A DNA stretch of 64,000 bases from assembly GCA_018608405.1 (NCBI GenBank), contig JABAZP010000005.1, forward strand, positions 230,788 through 294,787, written 5' to 3'. The position numbers were made by a program, and so were the translations under genes. The DNA comes from Flavobacteriales bacterium (lineage in GTDB: Bacteria; Bacteroidota; Bacteroidia; Flavobacteriales_E; Vicingaceae). The stretch's first letter is position 1. Each line of letters opens with the position of its first letter. A model generated the notes under the pieces. The model worked only from the letters and a program-made list of their open reading frames with translations. It had not been told where the DNA came from and did not search any database. Of the stretch, positions 1 through 7,587 are shown in pieces.

Positions 1-147
1 ACCATAGATCAATTGAGGTTGAACTTTCCAATTTGATTTATTTTCATTTACATAAGCAATTAAATAGTCTCTAACTGCTAGTTCGCTTCCTGAGGGGGCA
101 TGAATGGAGCACAATGTTTGAAGTAAATCTTGGTCTTTTTTAATCAT
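1..147 (-). CDS. Metallopeptidase (M28/M42/M20-like), N-terminal fragment
   Basis: The reverse strand from 147 to the window edge encodes 49 residues starting MIKKDQDLLQTLCSIHAPSG. A short helix followed by a motif of the form LCxIxAPSGxE and then VRDYL is typical of the N-terminus of zinc co-catalytic exopeptidases of the M42/M28/M20 type. The metal ligands lie beyond the window, so the exact family cannot be decided. The ATG lies 24 nt downstream of the dnaN terminator, so it probably has its own promoter or depends on readthrough. Family assignment is inference from the N-terminal motif only. Confidence 0.55.
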   Translation of the reverse strand, partial: MIKKDQDLLQTLCSIHAPSGSELAVRDYLIAYVNENKSNWKVQPQLIYG

Positions 148-170
148 GGAGTAAAGATAGGGCTTTCACA

Positions 171-204
171 AAAAAAGCCCATCTCGTTGGTACGAAATGG
201 GCTT
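171..204 (-). terminator. Rho-independent terminator of dnaN
   Basis: The arms AAGCCCAT and ATGGGCTT, with an inner TCGT/ACGA stem and a TGGT loop, form a strong hairpin. On the minus strand it is followed by a run of T, just past the dnaN stop codon. Confidence 0.8.
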
Positions 205-222
205 CAGAATAATTTAATATGG

Positions 223-1344
223 TTATGAATTTAACATCACCGGCATCACAAGCATTAAGACTTGTTCGTTTTCATCATTGCCAGTGGCAGGAGTTAAAAT
301 TCCGGCTCTATTTGGTGCCGACATTTCAATATTCACTTCATCAGTATCTAAGTTGCTCAACATTTCAATTAAGAACCTTGAGTTAAAGCCAATTTCCATA
401 TCTTCTCCATTGAAAGAGCACTTTAAACGTTCTTTTGCTTCATTATCGAAGTCTACGTCTTCAGCAGATATTTGCAATTCGCTGCCGCTCATTTTTAACC
501 TTACTTGGTGTGTTGTTTTGCTAGAGAAAATACTTACCCTTTTGATTGAGCTTAGCAAAGACATTCTTTCAATGGTTAACTTGTTCGGATTCTCTTTAGG
601 GATTACCGCCTCGTAATTCGGATATTTTCCATCAATTAACCTACAGATCAATTTTGTATCTTCAAAGGCAAAAGATGCATTGGTTTCATTAAACTCAACC
701 TTCACCTCTTCTTCCACAGAACTCAAAATATTCTTTAACAGGTTTAGTGGCTTTTTCGGCATAATAAAGCTAGCTGTTTTGGAAGCTTTTGCATCCGTTC
801 TTCTATACTTTACTAATTTGTGCGCGTCGGTTGCTACAAAGGTTAAGTCTTCTTTTGACAGTTGAAAGAAGACACTTGACATAACTGGTCGTAAGTCATC
901 GTTACCACTTGCAAAAATTGTTTTGTCAATGGCGTTAAACAATAACTCTCCGGCAACTTTAAGGTTGGTTGGCGATTCTACCTCAGGAGTTTTAGGGAAC
1001 TCTCCTCCATCTTGACCTGGTAATTTGTACTTACCATAATCAGACTTAATCTCTATCGACTTTTTTTCTAAATCTATTGTAAATGTAAGTGGTTGGTCTG
1101 GCAATGATTTTAAAGTGTCTAGAAGCAGCTTTGCAGGAATTGCAATGATTCCTTCTTCTTTGCAATCAACAGTGATTTTAGTTACCATGGTTGTCTCCAA
1201 ATCGGAAGCCGTAACTTGAATTAGATTTTCACTAATTTCAAATAGAAAGTGGTCTAAAATAGGGAGTGAATTGTTGCCATTTAAAACACCACTAATGTTC
1301 TGTAACTGTTTGAGTAATGAGCTACTCGATACTAAAAATTTCAT
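223..1344 (-). CDS. dnaN: DNA polymerase III beta sliding clamp
   Basis: The 373-aa product has the length and three-fold repeated clamp domain structure of DnaN. It starts MKFLVSSSSLLKQLQNISG, carries the family-typical second-domain segment (LRPVMSSVFF, near residue 153), and ends with the conserved LVMPVMLNS-type tail (MPVML). The clamp encircles DNA and tethers polymerase III and repair polymerases. The gene stands alone, with its own perfect -7 promoter element upstream and a strong terminator downstream. dnaA is not next to it, as is common in Bacteroidota. The ATG start is supported by the promoter 26 nt upstream. Confidence 0.97.
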   Translation of the reverse strand: MKFLVSSSSLLKQLQNISGVLNGNNSLPILDHFLFEISENLIQVTASDLETTMVTKITVDCKEEGIIAIPAKLLLDTLKSLPDQPLTFTIDLEKKSIEIKSDYGKYKLPGQDGGEFPKTPEVESPTNLKVAGELLFNAIDKTIFASGNDDLRPVMSSVFFQLSKEDLTFVATDAHKLVKYRRTDAKASKTASFIMPKKPLNLLKNILSSVEEEVKVEFNETNASFAFEDTKLICRLIDGKYPNYEAVIPKENPNKLTIERMSLLSSIKRVSIFSSKTTHQVRLKMSGSELQISAEDVDFDNEAKERLKCSFNGEDMEIGFNSRFLIEMLSNLDTDEVNIEMSAPNRAGILTPATGNDENEQVLMLVMPVMLNS

Positions 1345-1369
1345 ACTGTCTGTCTTTATCTATTGCAAA

Positions 1370-1377
1370 CAAATTTA
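1370..1377 (-). promoter_or_regulatory. Bacteroidota -7 promoter element of dnaN
   Basis: The minus strand reads TAAATTTG, a full match to the TAnnTTTG consensus recognised by Bacteroidota primary sigma factor. It lies 26 nt upstream of the dnaN ATG. I see no convincing -33 TTG. Confidence 0.6.
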
Positions 1378-1413
1378 TAGCTTTTGCAAGGGTGAAATTG
1401 AACTTTGTTGTAT

Positions 1414-2454
1414 TTACTTTTCAACAGTTGTTAATGACGCTAAGTCGCTCAAACTAGGAACCAATTTATCGAAGGTCAAATTCTGTACGACAGGGTTTAC
1501 ATCAGAGCCTAGATGGCTTGTAAAAATGTACATGCGTTCAGGGTGATAATCTATTTCTTTTCCTCCCAATGTAGAGCCTTCTTTAACCGGCATGTTGTAG
1601 CTTTTAATGAGGTATTCTTTACCGTCATTCATTCTCACCTTTACCTTGTGTCTTGGTAAGGCGGAATAGATAGAATCGATAACATCTGTCTTCGTTTTTT
1701 GATCAATATACTCGTAGTATACAGCTGCGAACTCTTTTAAATATGGCACCGCAACCTGTGGAGATAACTCCGCAGTATTATTTGCATTAAGATTGGTGAC
1801 CTTGAATTTACCCAATGCATATTGTTCAATCTTAAAAGAGACTGCGGTATCATAGCCATGAATTACTTCGACGCTTTTAATTTCTTTGGGATTGCATTTC
1901 ATGACAACTCGATCTTTCCAGAGTGTTGGATCCATAAAAAATCGAGTACCAAGGTAACCCCTTTCCATTATCAAATGGGTAATGTATGGTTTTGAAGATT
2001 TTTTACCATCTTTTTCAAGCAACATATAAGTTCCCAAGCGGCTAACTGTTGGGTCTCCAATGTACCAGGTCTTTTCAGGTTTATTACTGTCTGTATAAAA
2101 CTCAACCTTGATAGATCTTGTTGCCAAACTTTTTATGGTATGTTCCATCTGGTCTTGCGCAACTACGCCGCTCACTTTAATGTCTGAAAGGGTTTTTAAG
2201 ATTAAATCAATTCCATCCTTTCTAGCTCCAAACTTATTGTTTACAGTCCAGTCTGATTCATTCACTCTGGTTAGTAAAATGCTTTCTCCATTCGCTTTGC
2301 TTAAGAAAATTTTTGATACAGCGGCTGTGTCTTCGATTGAAAAATCCTTATAATCTTCCGTATTTTTAGAGGAGAATCCGTTGTTTTTATTCAAAAGAAA
2401 GTAGGCGCCAACCCCTACAATTACGAGAATAATTAATCCAATTAAGTTTTTCAT
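1414..2454 (-). CDS. DUF4340 domain-containing protein of the gliding ABC operon
   Basis: The 346-aa protein has an N-terminal membrane anchor (NLIGLIILVIVGVGAYFLL, residues 3-21) followed by a soluble, presumably periplasmic domain. The segment ILLTRVNESDWTVNNKF and the YIGDPTVSRLGTYMLLEKDG stretch are typical of the DUF4340 family. It begins directly after the gldG stop (2455), so it is the last gene of gldF-gldG-DUF4340. The family regularly accompanies GldG-like ABC components, but its biochemical role is not known. A part in assembling or anchoring the gliding/T9SS-associated transporter is inferred from context only. Confidence 0.85.
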   Translation of the reverse strand: MKNLIGLIILVIVGVGAYFLLNKNNGFSSKNTEDYKDFSIEDTAAVSKIFLSKANGESILLTRVNESDWTVNNKFGARKDGIDLILKTLSDIKVSGVVAQDQMEHTIKSLATRSIKVEFYTDSNKPEKTWYIGDPTVSRLGTYMLLEKDGKKSSKPYITHLIMERGYLGTRFFMDPTLWKDRVVMKCNPKEIKSVEVIHGYDTAVSFKIEQYALGKFKVTNLNANNTAELSPQVAVPYLKEFAAVYYEYIDQKTKTDVIDSIYSALPRHKVKVRMNDGKEYLIKSYNMPVKEGSTLGGKEIDYHPERMYIFTSHLGSDVNPVVQNLTFDKLVPSLSDLASLTTVEK

Positions 2455-4200
2455 TTAGTTTCTGGTGTATTTCTTCTTTCGTATGGTGTGTAGTATTAAT
2501 CCAATTAGAATGGTTAGTACTATCGGAGCTAATGTTGTAATTAGTTGAATTTGAATTCGGTTTTCTTTAATTTCTTGAGTGTCGAGCAACCGTATTTTGA
2601 AGCTCTTATTGTTAGACAAGATTAAACCACTTTCGTCTACCATGTAATTTAGAGCATTAAGGAAAAAGCTTTTATTGCCATAGACCTGTTTGGTGTATTT
2701 ATCAAACCCCAATGCAAAGAATTGATTGCTCTGCTCATCAAATTCATTCTTAATTAGATCACCATCAGAGATGAATAATTGCTGCGTTGAATCGCTTTTT
2801 TCTTTGAATTTTATTTGTTTAGACTGAGTTATGTTTGGAGTTAACCTGTTTTTGTAGACTGATTCAAAATTGCCTTCCACGAGCACAGCTACAGGAATAT
2901 TTTTCTTGTTGTATTGCTGAACTGGAGGCTCGAAGCTCAGCATGTTTAAGCTAACTCTGGTTGGAGACTTTACAATTTTTGTAGTTTCTGAGGTTGAAAG
3001 TAGTACCGTCTTTTTTAGGTCGCTCTTACCAACTAAATCAATACTCCCCATGAACTCACCTTTAACAACGTCTAAGTTTTTATTGACCGGGTGGTCATTG
3101 TTGCTGAACAAGAAAGGAAAGTAAGGCCAAGGGAATAGTTTTGTTTTAACTTGATTTCCATATTGTCCATTCACCACAGGTATTGGCGCAGAACGCAAAT
3201 CCATGACCAAGTCTTTATTGAATCGAACTCCATAGTTAAAAAGTTGGTCGTCTAAATTCAAGTTTTTTGAAGTGGCTAAAATGGTGTTGTTGTTATATTG
3301 TGCGTCAAGGCTATCCATGTCAGCAAAGACTTGATCAATAAGCCAAATTACTTTACCACCATACATGATGTACTGGTCGATAATAAATTTATCTTTTTCG
3401 TTAAAGCTTGAATCTGGAGCAGCAATTACAATCGCATCGAATCGTTTTTGTACAATAGCATTTGTACTATCTTGGTTGGTGTAAATACGCTCTTGTAAGC
3501 TATTGACATTGCCATTTATGGCTACTCTTTCGACATTATAATATTCACGAAGCGAGCCCATAATGTCAGCTGTTTCGTATTTATTGAGTTCTCCATGACC
3601 TTCTACAAAGGCAATGCTCTGAACTGAAGGTGTTGAAGCTTTTTTAATACCGAAAGCCAATTCATATTCTAAACTTTCTATGGATTGATTTAAAATCAAC
3701 TCTGGCTGACCTCCAAATTGACTCTTCAATAGCTGAACGGCAATTTGCACTTCGCCGTAACTAATAATGGCGCCCGGCCAAACAATTTTTTGCGAAACTC
3801 CGTCTTCCCCTTTGATGTTTAAATCTGTTGGTCGTAGCCCCTTTTTGTATAGGTTTCTGTACGTTTCTTCTCGCTCCTTTTTATCAATTGCAGCTGAAGG
3901 GTTAATGAATTCAAAATCGACTTTGCCGTTAGAATAAGCTTGAAACTCATCTAACATTTCTTTGGTTTCATTTCGTAACCGTTTAAAGGAGGCAGGGAAA
4001 TCACCTTCCAAATAAACCGTTATGTAAACGTCGTTCTCCAAACTTTCAACCAGCTGTTTCGTTGGTTCTGAAATGGAATAACGGTTCTCTGTGGTTAAAT
4101 CAAAGCGCTGGAACGCAACGGAGCTAATGATATTTAGCAGCAGCAAAATGCCAAGCCCAATAAAAAAACCAATAATATCTTTTGTGCGCGTCTTATTCAT
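2455..4200 (-). CDS. gldG: Gliding motility-associated ABC transporter substrate-binding protein GldG
   Basis: The protein is 581 aa from the ATG at 4200. An in-frame TTG at 4206 is a poorer start, because the ATG forms a TAATG overlap with the gldF stop, a classic coupled arrangement. An N-terminal transmembrane helix (about residues 9-28), a large extracytoplasmic ABC-type domain and a C-terminal helix (IVLTILIGLILHTI) followed by a basic tail match GldG. Markers include FVEGHGELNKY and the AIVIAAPD-like segment. With GldF and an ATPase (GldA, not in this window) it forms the ABC complex linked to gliding in Flavobacterium. The transported substrate is not established. Confidence 0.93.
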   Translation of the reverse strand: MNKTRTKDIIGFFIGLGILLLLNIISSVAFQRFDLTTENRYSISEPTKQLVESLENDVYITVYLEGDFPASFKRLRNETKEMLDEFQAYSNGKVDFEFINPSAAIDKKEREETYRNLYKKGLRPTDLNIKGEDGVSQKIVWPGAIISYGEVQIAVQLLKSQFGGQPELILNQSIESLEYELAFGIKKASTPSVQSIAFVEGHGELNKYETADIMGSLREYYNVERVAINGNVNSLQERIYTNQDSTNAIVQKRFDAIVIAAPDSSFNEKDKFIIDQYIMYGGKVIWLIDQVFADMDSLDAQYNNNTILATSKNLNLDDQLFNYGVRFNKDLVMDLRSAPIPVVNGQYGNQVKTKLFPWPYFPFLFSNNDHPVNKNLDVVKGEFMGSIDLVGKSDLKKTVLLSTSETTKIVKSPTRVSLNMLSFEPPVQQYNKKNIPVAVLVEGNFESVYKNRLTPNITQSKQIKFKEKSDSTQQLFISDGDLIKNEFDEQSNQFFALGFDKYTKQVYGNKSFFLNALNYMVDESGLILSNNKSFKIRLLDTQEIKENRIQIQLITTLAPIVLTILIGLILHTIRKKKYTRN

Positions 4201-4931
4201 TACCAATTTCTAGAGCTTAGTTTTAATTTGGTTAACATAAAGAAAAATGCAATAACCGAAAGGAAATAAAGTGCATCCCGACTATCAATAACCCCTCTAC
4301 TCATTGAACCGTAATGTTCACTAATTCCCAGCTTCTGAACGAAAAGGTCAAAACTTCCAAAAAGAGCTAAAGAGCTTATAAAGTCAAATCCGATATACGT
4401 GAAAAAACTCAAAAAAACTGCGATTATAAATGAAATTACCTGATTGTTAGAGAGTGACGATGAAAACAATCCAATGGCGACAAAGCCTGAAGCCAAGAAA
4501 AGTAATCCGAGATAAGATCCCCAAGTTCCGCCTTGATCTAAATTACCCTCTGGCGCACCAAGCTGGTACACCACAACATAGTATATTAAAGTAGGAAGAA
4601 GGGAGAAAAGTACGAGTAGAACTCCGGCTAGGTATTTTGCACCAATAATTTGCAAATCTGTTAAAGGTTTGGTGAGGAGTAGTTCAATGGTTCCTGTTTT
4701 GTTTTCGTCAGCGAATAGACGCATGGTAATGGAAGGGATTAAAAACATGAAAACCCAAGGAGCTAGGCTAAATAGAGGCCCTAATGTGGCGTACTCGTTA
4801 TCTAGAACATTATAATCACTTGGAAATACCCACATGATTAGGCTCATAATTGTAAGAAAAACAATGATGACAATGTATCCTATTAGGGATCCTAAAAACG
4901 ACTGAATTTCTTTCTTTAACAGGCTGAACAT
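4200..4931 (-). CDS. gldF: Gliding motility-associated ABC transporter permease GldF
   Basis: The 243-aa integral membrane protein has about six predicted hydrophobic helices. The marker FADENKTGTIELLLTKPLTD (around residues 69-88) is typical of ABC-2 family permeases of the GldF type. Its stop codon overlaps the gldG ATG by one base (TAATG), so translation is probably coupled. A perfect TAnnTTTG promoter element lies 20 nt upstream of its ATG, marking it as first gene of the gldF-gldG-DUF4340 operon. The ATPase gldA is not adjacent, as in other flavobacteria. Confidence 0.93.
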   Translation of the reverse strand: MFSLLKKEIQSFLGSLIGYIVIIVFLTIMSLIMWVFPSDYNVLDNEYATLGPLFSLAPWVFMFLIPSITMRLFADENKTGTIELLLTKPLTDLQIIGAKYLAGVLLVLFSLLPTLIYYVVVYQLGAPEGNLDQGGTWGSYLGLLFLASGFVAIGLFSSSLSNNQVISFIIAVFLSFFTYIGFDFISSLALFGSFDLFVQKLGISEHYGSMSRGVIDSRDALYFLSVIAFFFMLTKLKLSSRNW

Positions 4932-4951
4932 ATGCGCTGAAGTTTAAAGGA

Positions 4952-4959
4952 CAAACTTA
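4952..4959 (-). promoter_or_regulatory. -7 promoter element of the gldFG operon
   Basis: The minus strand reads TAAGTTTG, a full TAnnTTTG match, 20 nt upstream of the gldF ATG. Confidence 0.6.
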
Positions 4960-5038
4960 ACAAAAAGGTGTGCTAAATGGAAGTTTCATAAAAAGTCCCG
5001 CAGTTAAAAAATGTAAATTATTAAATACTTAAAACAGT

Positions 5039-5046
5039 TACCTTTG
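5039..5046 (+). promoter_or_regulatory. -7 promoter element of lysC-lysA
   Basis: TACCTTTG matches TAnnTTTG. It overlaps an upstream in-frame TTG (5044), which therefore cannot be the lysC start codon. The real start is the ATG at 5065. Confidence 0.6.
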
Positions 5047-5064
5047 TGTGCTAAAAATTTTTGT

Positions 5065-6375
5065 ATGATAGTTCTCAAATTCGGGGGTACTTCTGTAGGT
5101 TCTGCTGATCGAATAAAAAAGGTGGCAACTCTAATCTCTAGCGGAGAAAAAAAAGTTGTTGTGTTGTCTGCTATGTCGGGTACGACAAATTCCTTAGTGC
5201 AAATAGCAAATTATCTTTTTGAGAAAAAGAACGAGCTGGCTGCTCAGCTTATTGAAGGTTTACGCACGCAATACCACGGTGTGGTAGAGGAACTGTTTGC
5301 AAAAGATGACTCTAAGCTGTTGATGAAAGAGTTGATTAAGTCGCATTTTGACTTTTTACAAGGGTTTACTCAAGACTCGTTCACCATACATGAGGAGAAG
5401 GCGGTGCTTGCTCAGGGAGAATTAATTTCTACTGCGTTGTTACATTATTACTTAAAGGAACAAGGTATTTCCTCCTGCTTATTACCAGCGCTTCAATTTA
5501 TGAGAATTGATAAAGATTTAGAGCCTGATCATTACTACATCAAAGAGAACTTAAACCGTTTAATTAAAGAAAATAAAGGCGAGCAGCTTTTTATTACACA
5601 GGGGTTTATTTGCAGAAACGCTTATGGAGAAATTGACAATTTAAAGAGAGGAGGGTCGGATTACACGGCTTCTTTAGTAGGAGTTGCCACAAAGGCCGAA
5701 GAAGTACAAATATGGACTGATATTGATGGAATGCACAACAATGACCCACGAGTTGTTGAGAAAACGAGCCCTATAAAGCAGTTGTCATTTGATGAAGCCG
5801 CTGAGCTAGCTTACTTCGGCGCAAAGATCTTGCACCCTTCAAGTATAGTTCCTGCAAAGCAAGCGAACATCCCAGTGCGTTTAAAGAGCACCTTGTCGTC
5901 GGGTTCTTTGGGTACGTTAATAACTGAGAATATAGAAGGAGGAGGAGTGAAGGCAATAGCTGCTAAAGATGGGATTAGTGCCATAAAAATAAACTCAGGT
6001 AGAATGTTGCTGGCGTATGGTTTTTTGCGAAGGGTGTTCGAAATTTTCGAGCTTTACAAAACACCTATAGACATGATTACAACTTCGGAAGTAGCCGTTT
6101 CTGTTACCGTTGATGATGCAAGTCAGCTTGATAGTATTAAAAAAGAGTTGATGAAATATGGCGCAGTTGAGGTAGATGCTGACCAAACAATTGTATGTGT
6201 TGTTGGTGATTTTATTAAAAATGAAAAAGGAATTGCAGCTGATATATTAGATAAACTTCGAGACATACCGATTCGTATGATTTCGTATGGTGGTAGTAAT
6301 CATAACATCTCATTTTTAATTAGCACCAGTGATAAAGAAAGAGCATTGAAAAGTCTAAATCAGTTGTTCGTATGA
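5065..6375 (+). CDS. lysC: Aspartate kinase (monofunctional)
   Basis: The product is 436 aa from the ATG at 5065. It begins with the family-defining nucleotide-binding segment IVLKFGGTSVGSA and contains RGGSDYTASLVG (around residue 200), the kinase active-site loop. C-terminal ACT domains include TSEVAVSVTVDD. It phosphorylates L-aspartate, the first step to lysine/DAP, threonine and methionine, and the ACT repeats suggest feedback control by end products. No homoserine dehydrogenase domain is fused. It overlaps lysA by four bases (ATGA), so the pair is a lysine/DAP operon. Confidence 0.95.
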   Translation: MIVLKFGGTSVGSADRIKKVATLISSGEKKVVVLSAMSGTTNSLVQIANYLFEKKNELAAQLIEGLRTQYHGVVEELFAKDDSKLLMKELIKSHFDFLQGFTQDSFTIHEEKAVLAQGELISTALLHYYLKEQGISSCLLPALQFMRIDKDLEPDHYYIKENLNRLIKENKGEQLFITQGFICRNAYGEIDNLKRGGSDYTASLVGVATKAEEVQIWTDIDGMHNNDPRVVEKTSPIKQLSFDEAAELAYFGAKILHPSSIVPAKQANIPVRLKSTLSSGSLGTLITENIEGGGVKAIAAKDGISAIKINSGRMLLAYGFLRRVFEIFELYKTPIDMITTSEVAVSVTVDDASQLDSIKKELMKYGAVEVDADQTIVCVVGDFIKNEKGIAADILDKLRDIPIRMISYGGSNHNISFLISTSDKERALKSLNQLFV

Positions 6376-7535
6376 GATATTTCACCGAATTAAAGACCGC
6401 AGAGCTTTCGAGTTATGCTACGCCCTTTTACTATTATGATCTTAAGTTGCTTGACGATACATTAGATGCAATCAACGATGCGATTGATGGCACTAATTTT
6501 AAGGTGCATTATGCGATTAAAGCCAACGCAAATGACGAAATTTTAAGCCGTGTTAAAGCAAAAGGATTGGGGATTGATTGTGTAAGTGGGAATGAAGTTC
6601 GAAAGGCTATTGATTCAGGGTTTTTAGCAAAAAATATTTCGTTTGCCGGAGTTGGAAAAACTGACGAAGAGATAGCGTATGGTTTAGATCATGATATTTT
6701 TACCTTTAACGTAGAGTCGTTAGCAGAATTAAAGGTAATTGACGAATTAGCGAAAGAGAAACAAAAGGTGGCGGGCATTGCAATTCGTTTGAATCCAAAT
6801 GTAAATGCAAAAACGCATCATTACATTACAACCGGATTAGAGGAAAATAAGTTTGGAATCAATGCATGGGAACTGCCTGAATTGTTCGAAATGTTACCAA
6901 CTCTAAAAAAATTAAGCTTAAAAGGGATTCATTTTCACATTGGATCGCAAATAAATGATTTGACGGTATTTAAAAGTTTGTGCAACCGAGTAAATGACTT
7001 TCAAAAACAATTTAAAGAACGCGGAATTGCATTAGATCACGTTAACGTTGGTGGCGGTTTGGGCGTGAATTATACAAACCCAGACGAAGAGTCAATTCCT
7101 GATTTTAACAGCTTCTTCCAAGTATTTAAAGACTTTTTAGTAGTTGAACCGGGTCAAGAAGTGCACTTCGAATTGGGAAGGTCGGTTGTAGCTCAATGTG
7201 GGAGTCTGATTTCGAAAGTTCTCTATATCAAAGAAGGTATCAAAACTAATTTTGCAATCATAGATGCAGGAATGACTGAATTGATTCGTCCGGCATTGTA
7301 TCAATCCTATCATAAAATTGAAAACATAAGCGCTACTTCAAAGGAAAACTCTAAAAAGTATGACGTTGTTGGTCCTATTTGTGAATCATCTGATTGTTTT
7401 GGGAAAGCTATAAGTTTGCCAGAAACGAAAAGGGGAGATCTAATTGCGATTCGCTCTACGGGTGCTTACGGAGAAGTAATGAGTTCTTTCTATAATCTAA
7501 GGGAAAAGGCAAAAGCTTTTTATAGCGAAAGTTAA
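6372..7535 (+). CDS. lysA: Diaminopimelate decarboxylase
   Basis: This 387-aa fold-type III PLP enzyme converts meso-diaminopimelate to lysine. Visible signatures are VHYAIKANAND (PLP lysine, about residue 51), GIHFHIGSQI, VNVGGGLGVNY and PICESSDCF (substrate-binding cysteine/glutamate). Its start overlaps the lysC stop as ATGA. The length is slightly below the common 400-420 aa, but all catalytic blocks are present. Confidence 0.95.
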   Translation: MRYFTELKTAELSSYATPFYYYDLKLLDDTLDAINDAIDGTNFKVHYAIKANANDEILSRVKAKGLGIDCVSGNEVRKAIDSGFLAKNISFAGVGKTDEEIAYGLDHDIFTFNVESLAELKVIDELAKEKQKVAGIAIRLNPNVNAKTHHYITTGLEENKFGINAWELPELFEMLPTLKKLSLKGIHFHIGSQINDLTVFKSLCNRVNDFQKQFKERGIALDHVNVGGGLGVNYTNPDEESIPDFNSFFQVFKDFLVVEPGQEVHFELGRSVVAQCGSLISKVLYIKEGIKTNFAIIDAGMTELIRPALYQSYHKIENISATSKENSKKYDVVGPICESSDCFGKAISLPETKRGDLIAIRSTGAYGEVMSSFYNLREKAKAFYSES

Positions 7536-7587
7536 TTGCAACAATTTGATTTTTAGAACACTTCATTTTTTAAAGTTTATTTAATTC

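Noticed and set aside
223..1344. Chromosome origin next to dnaN
   Set aside because: No dnaA, no cluster of DnaA boxes and no AT-rich unwinding region is seen around dnaN.
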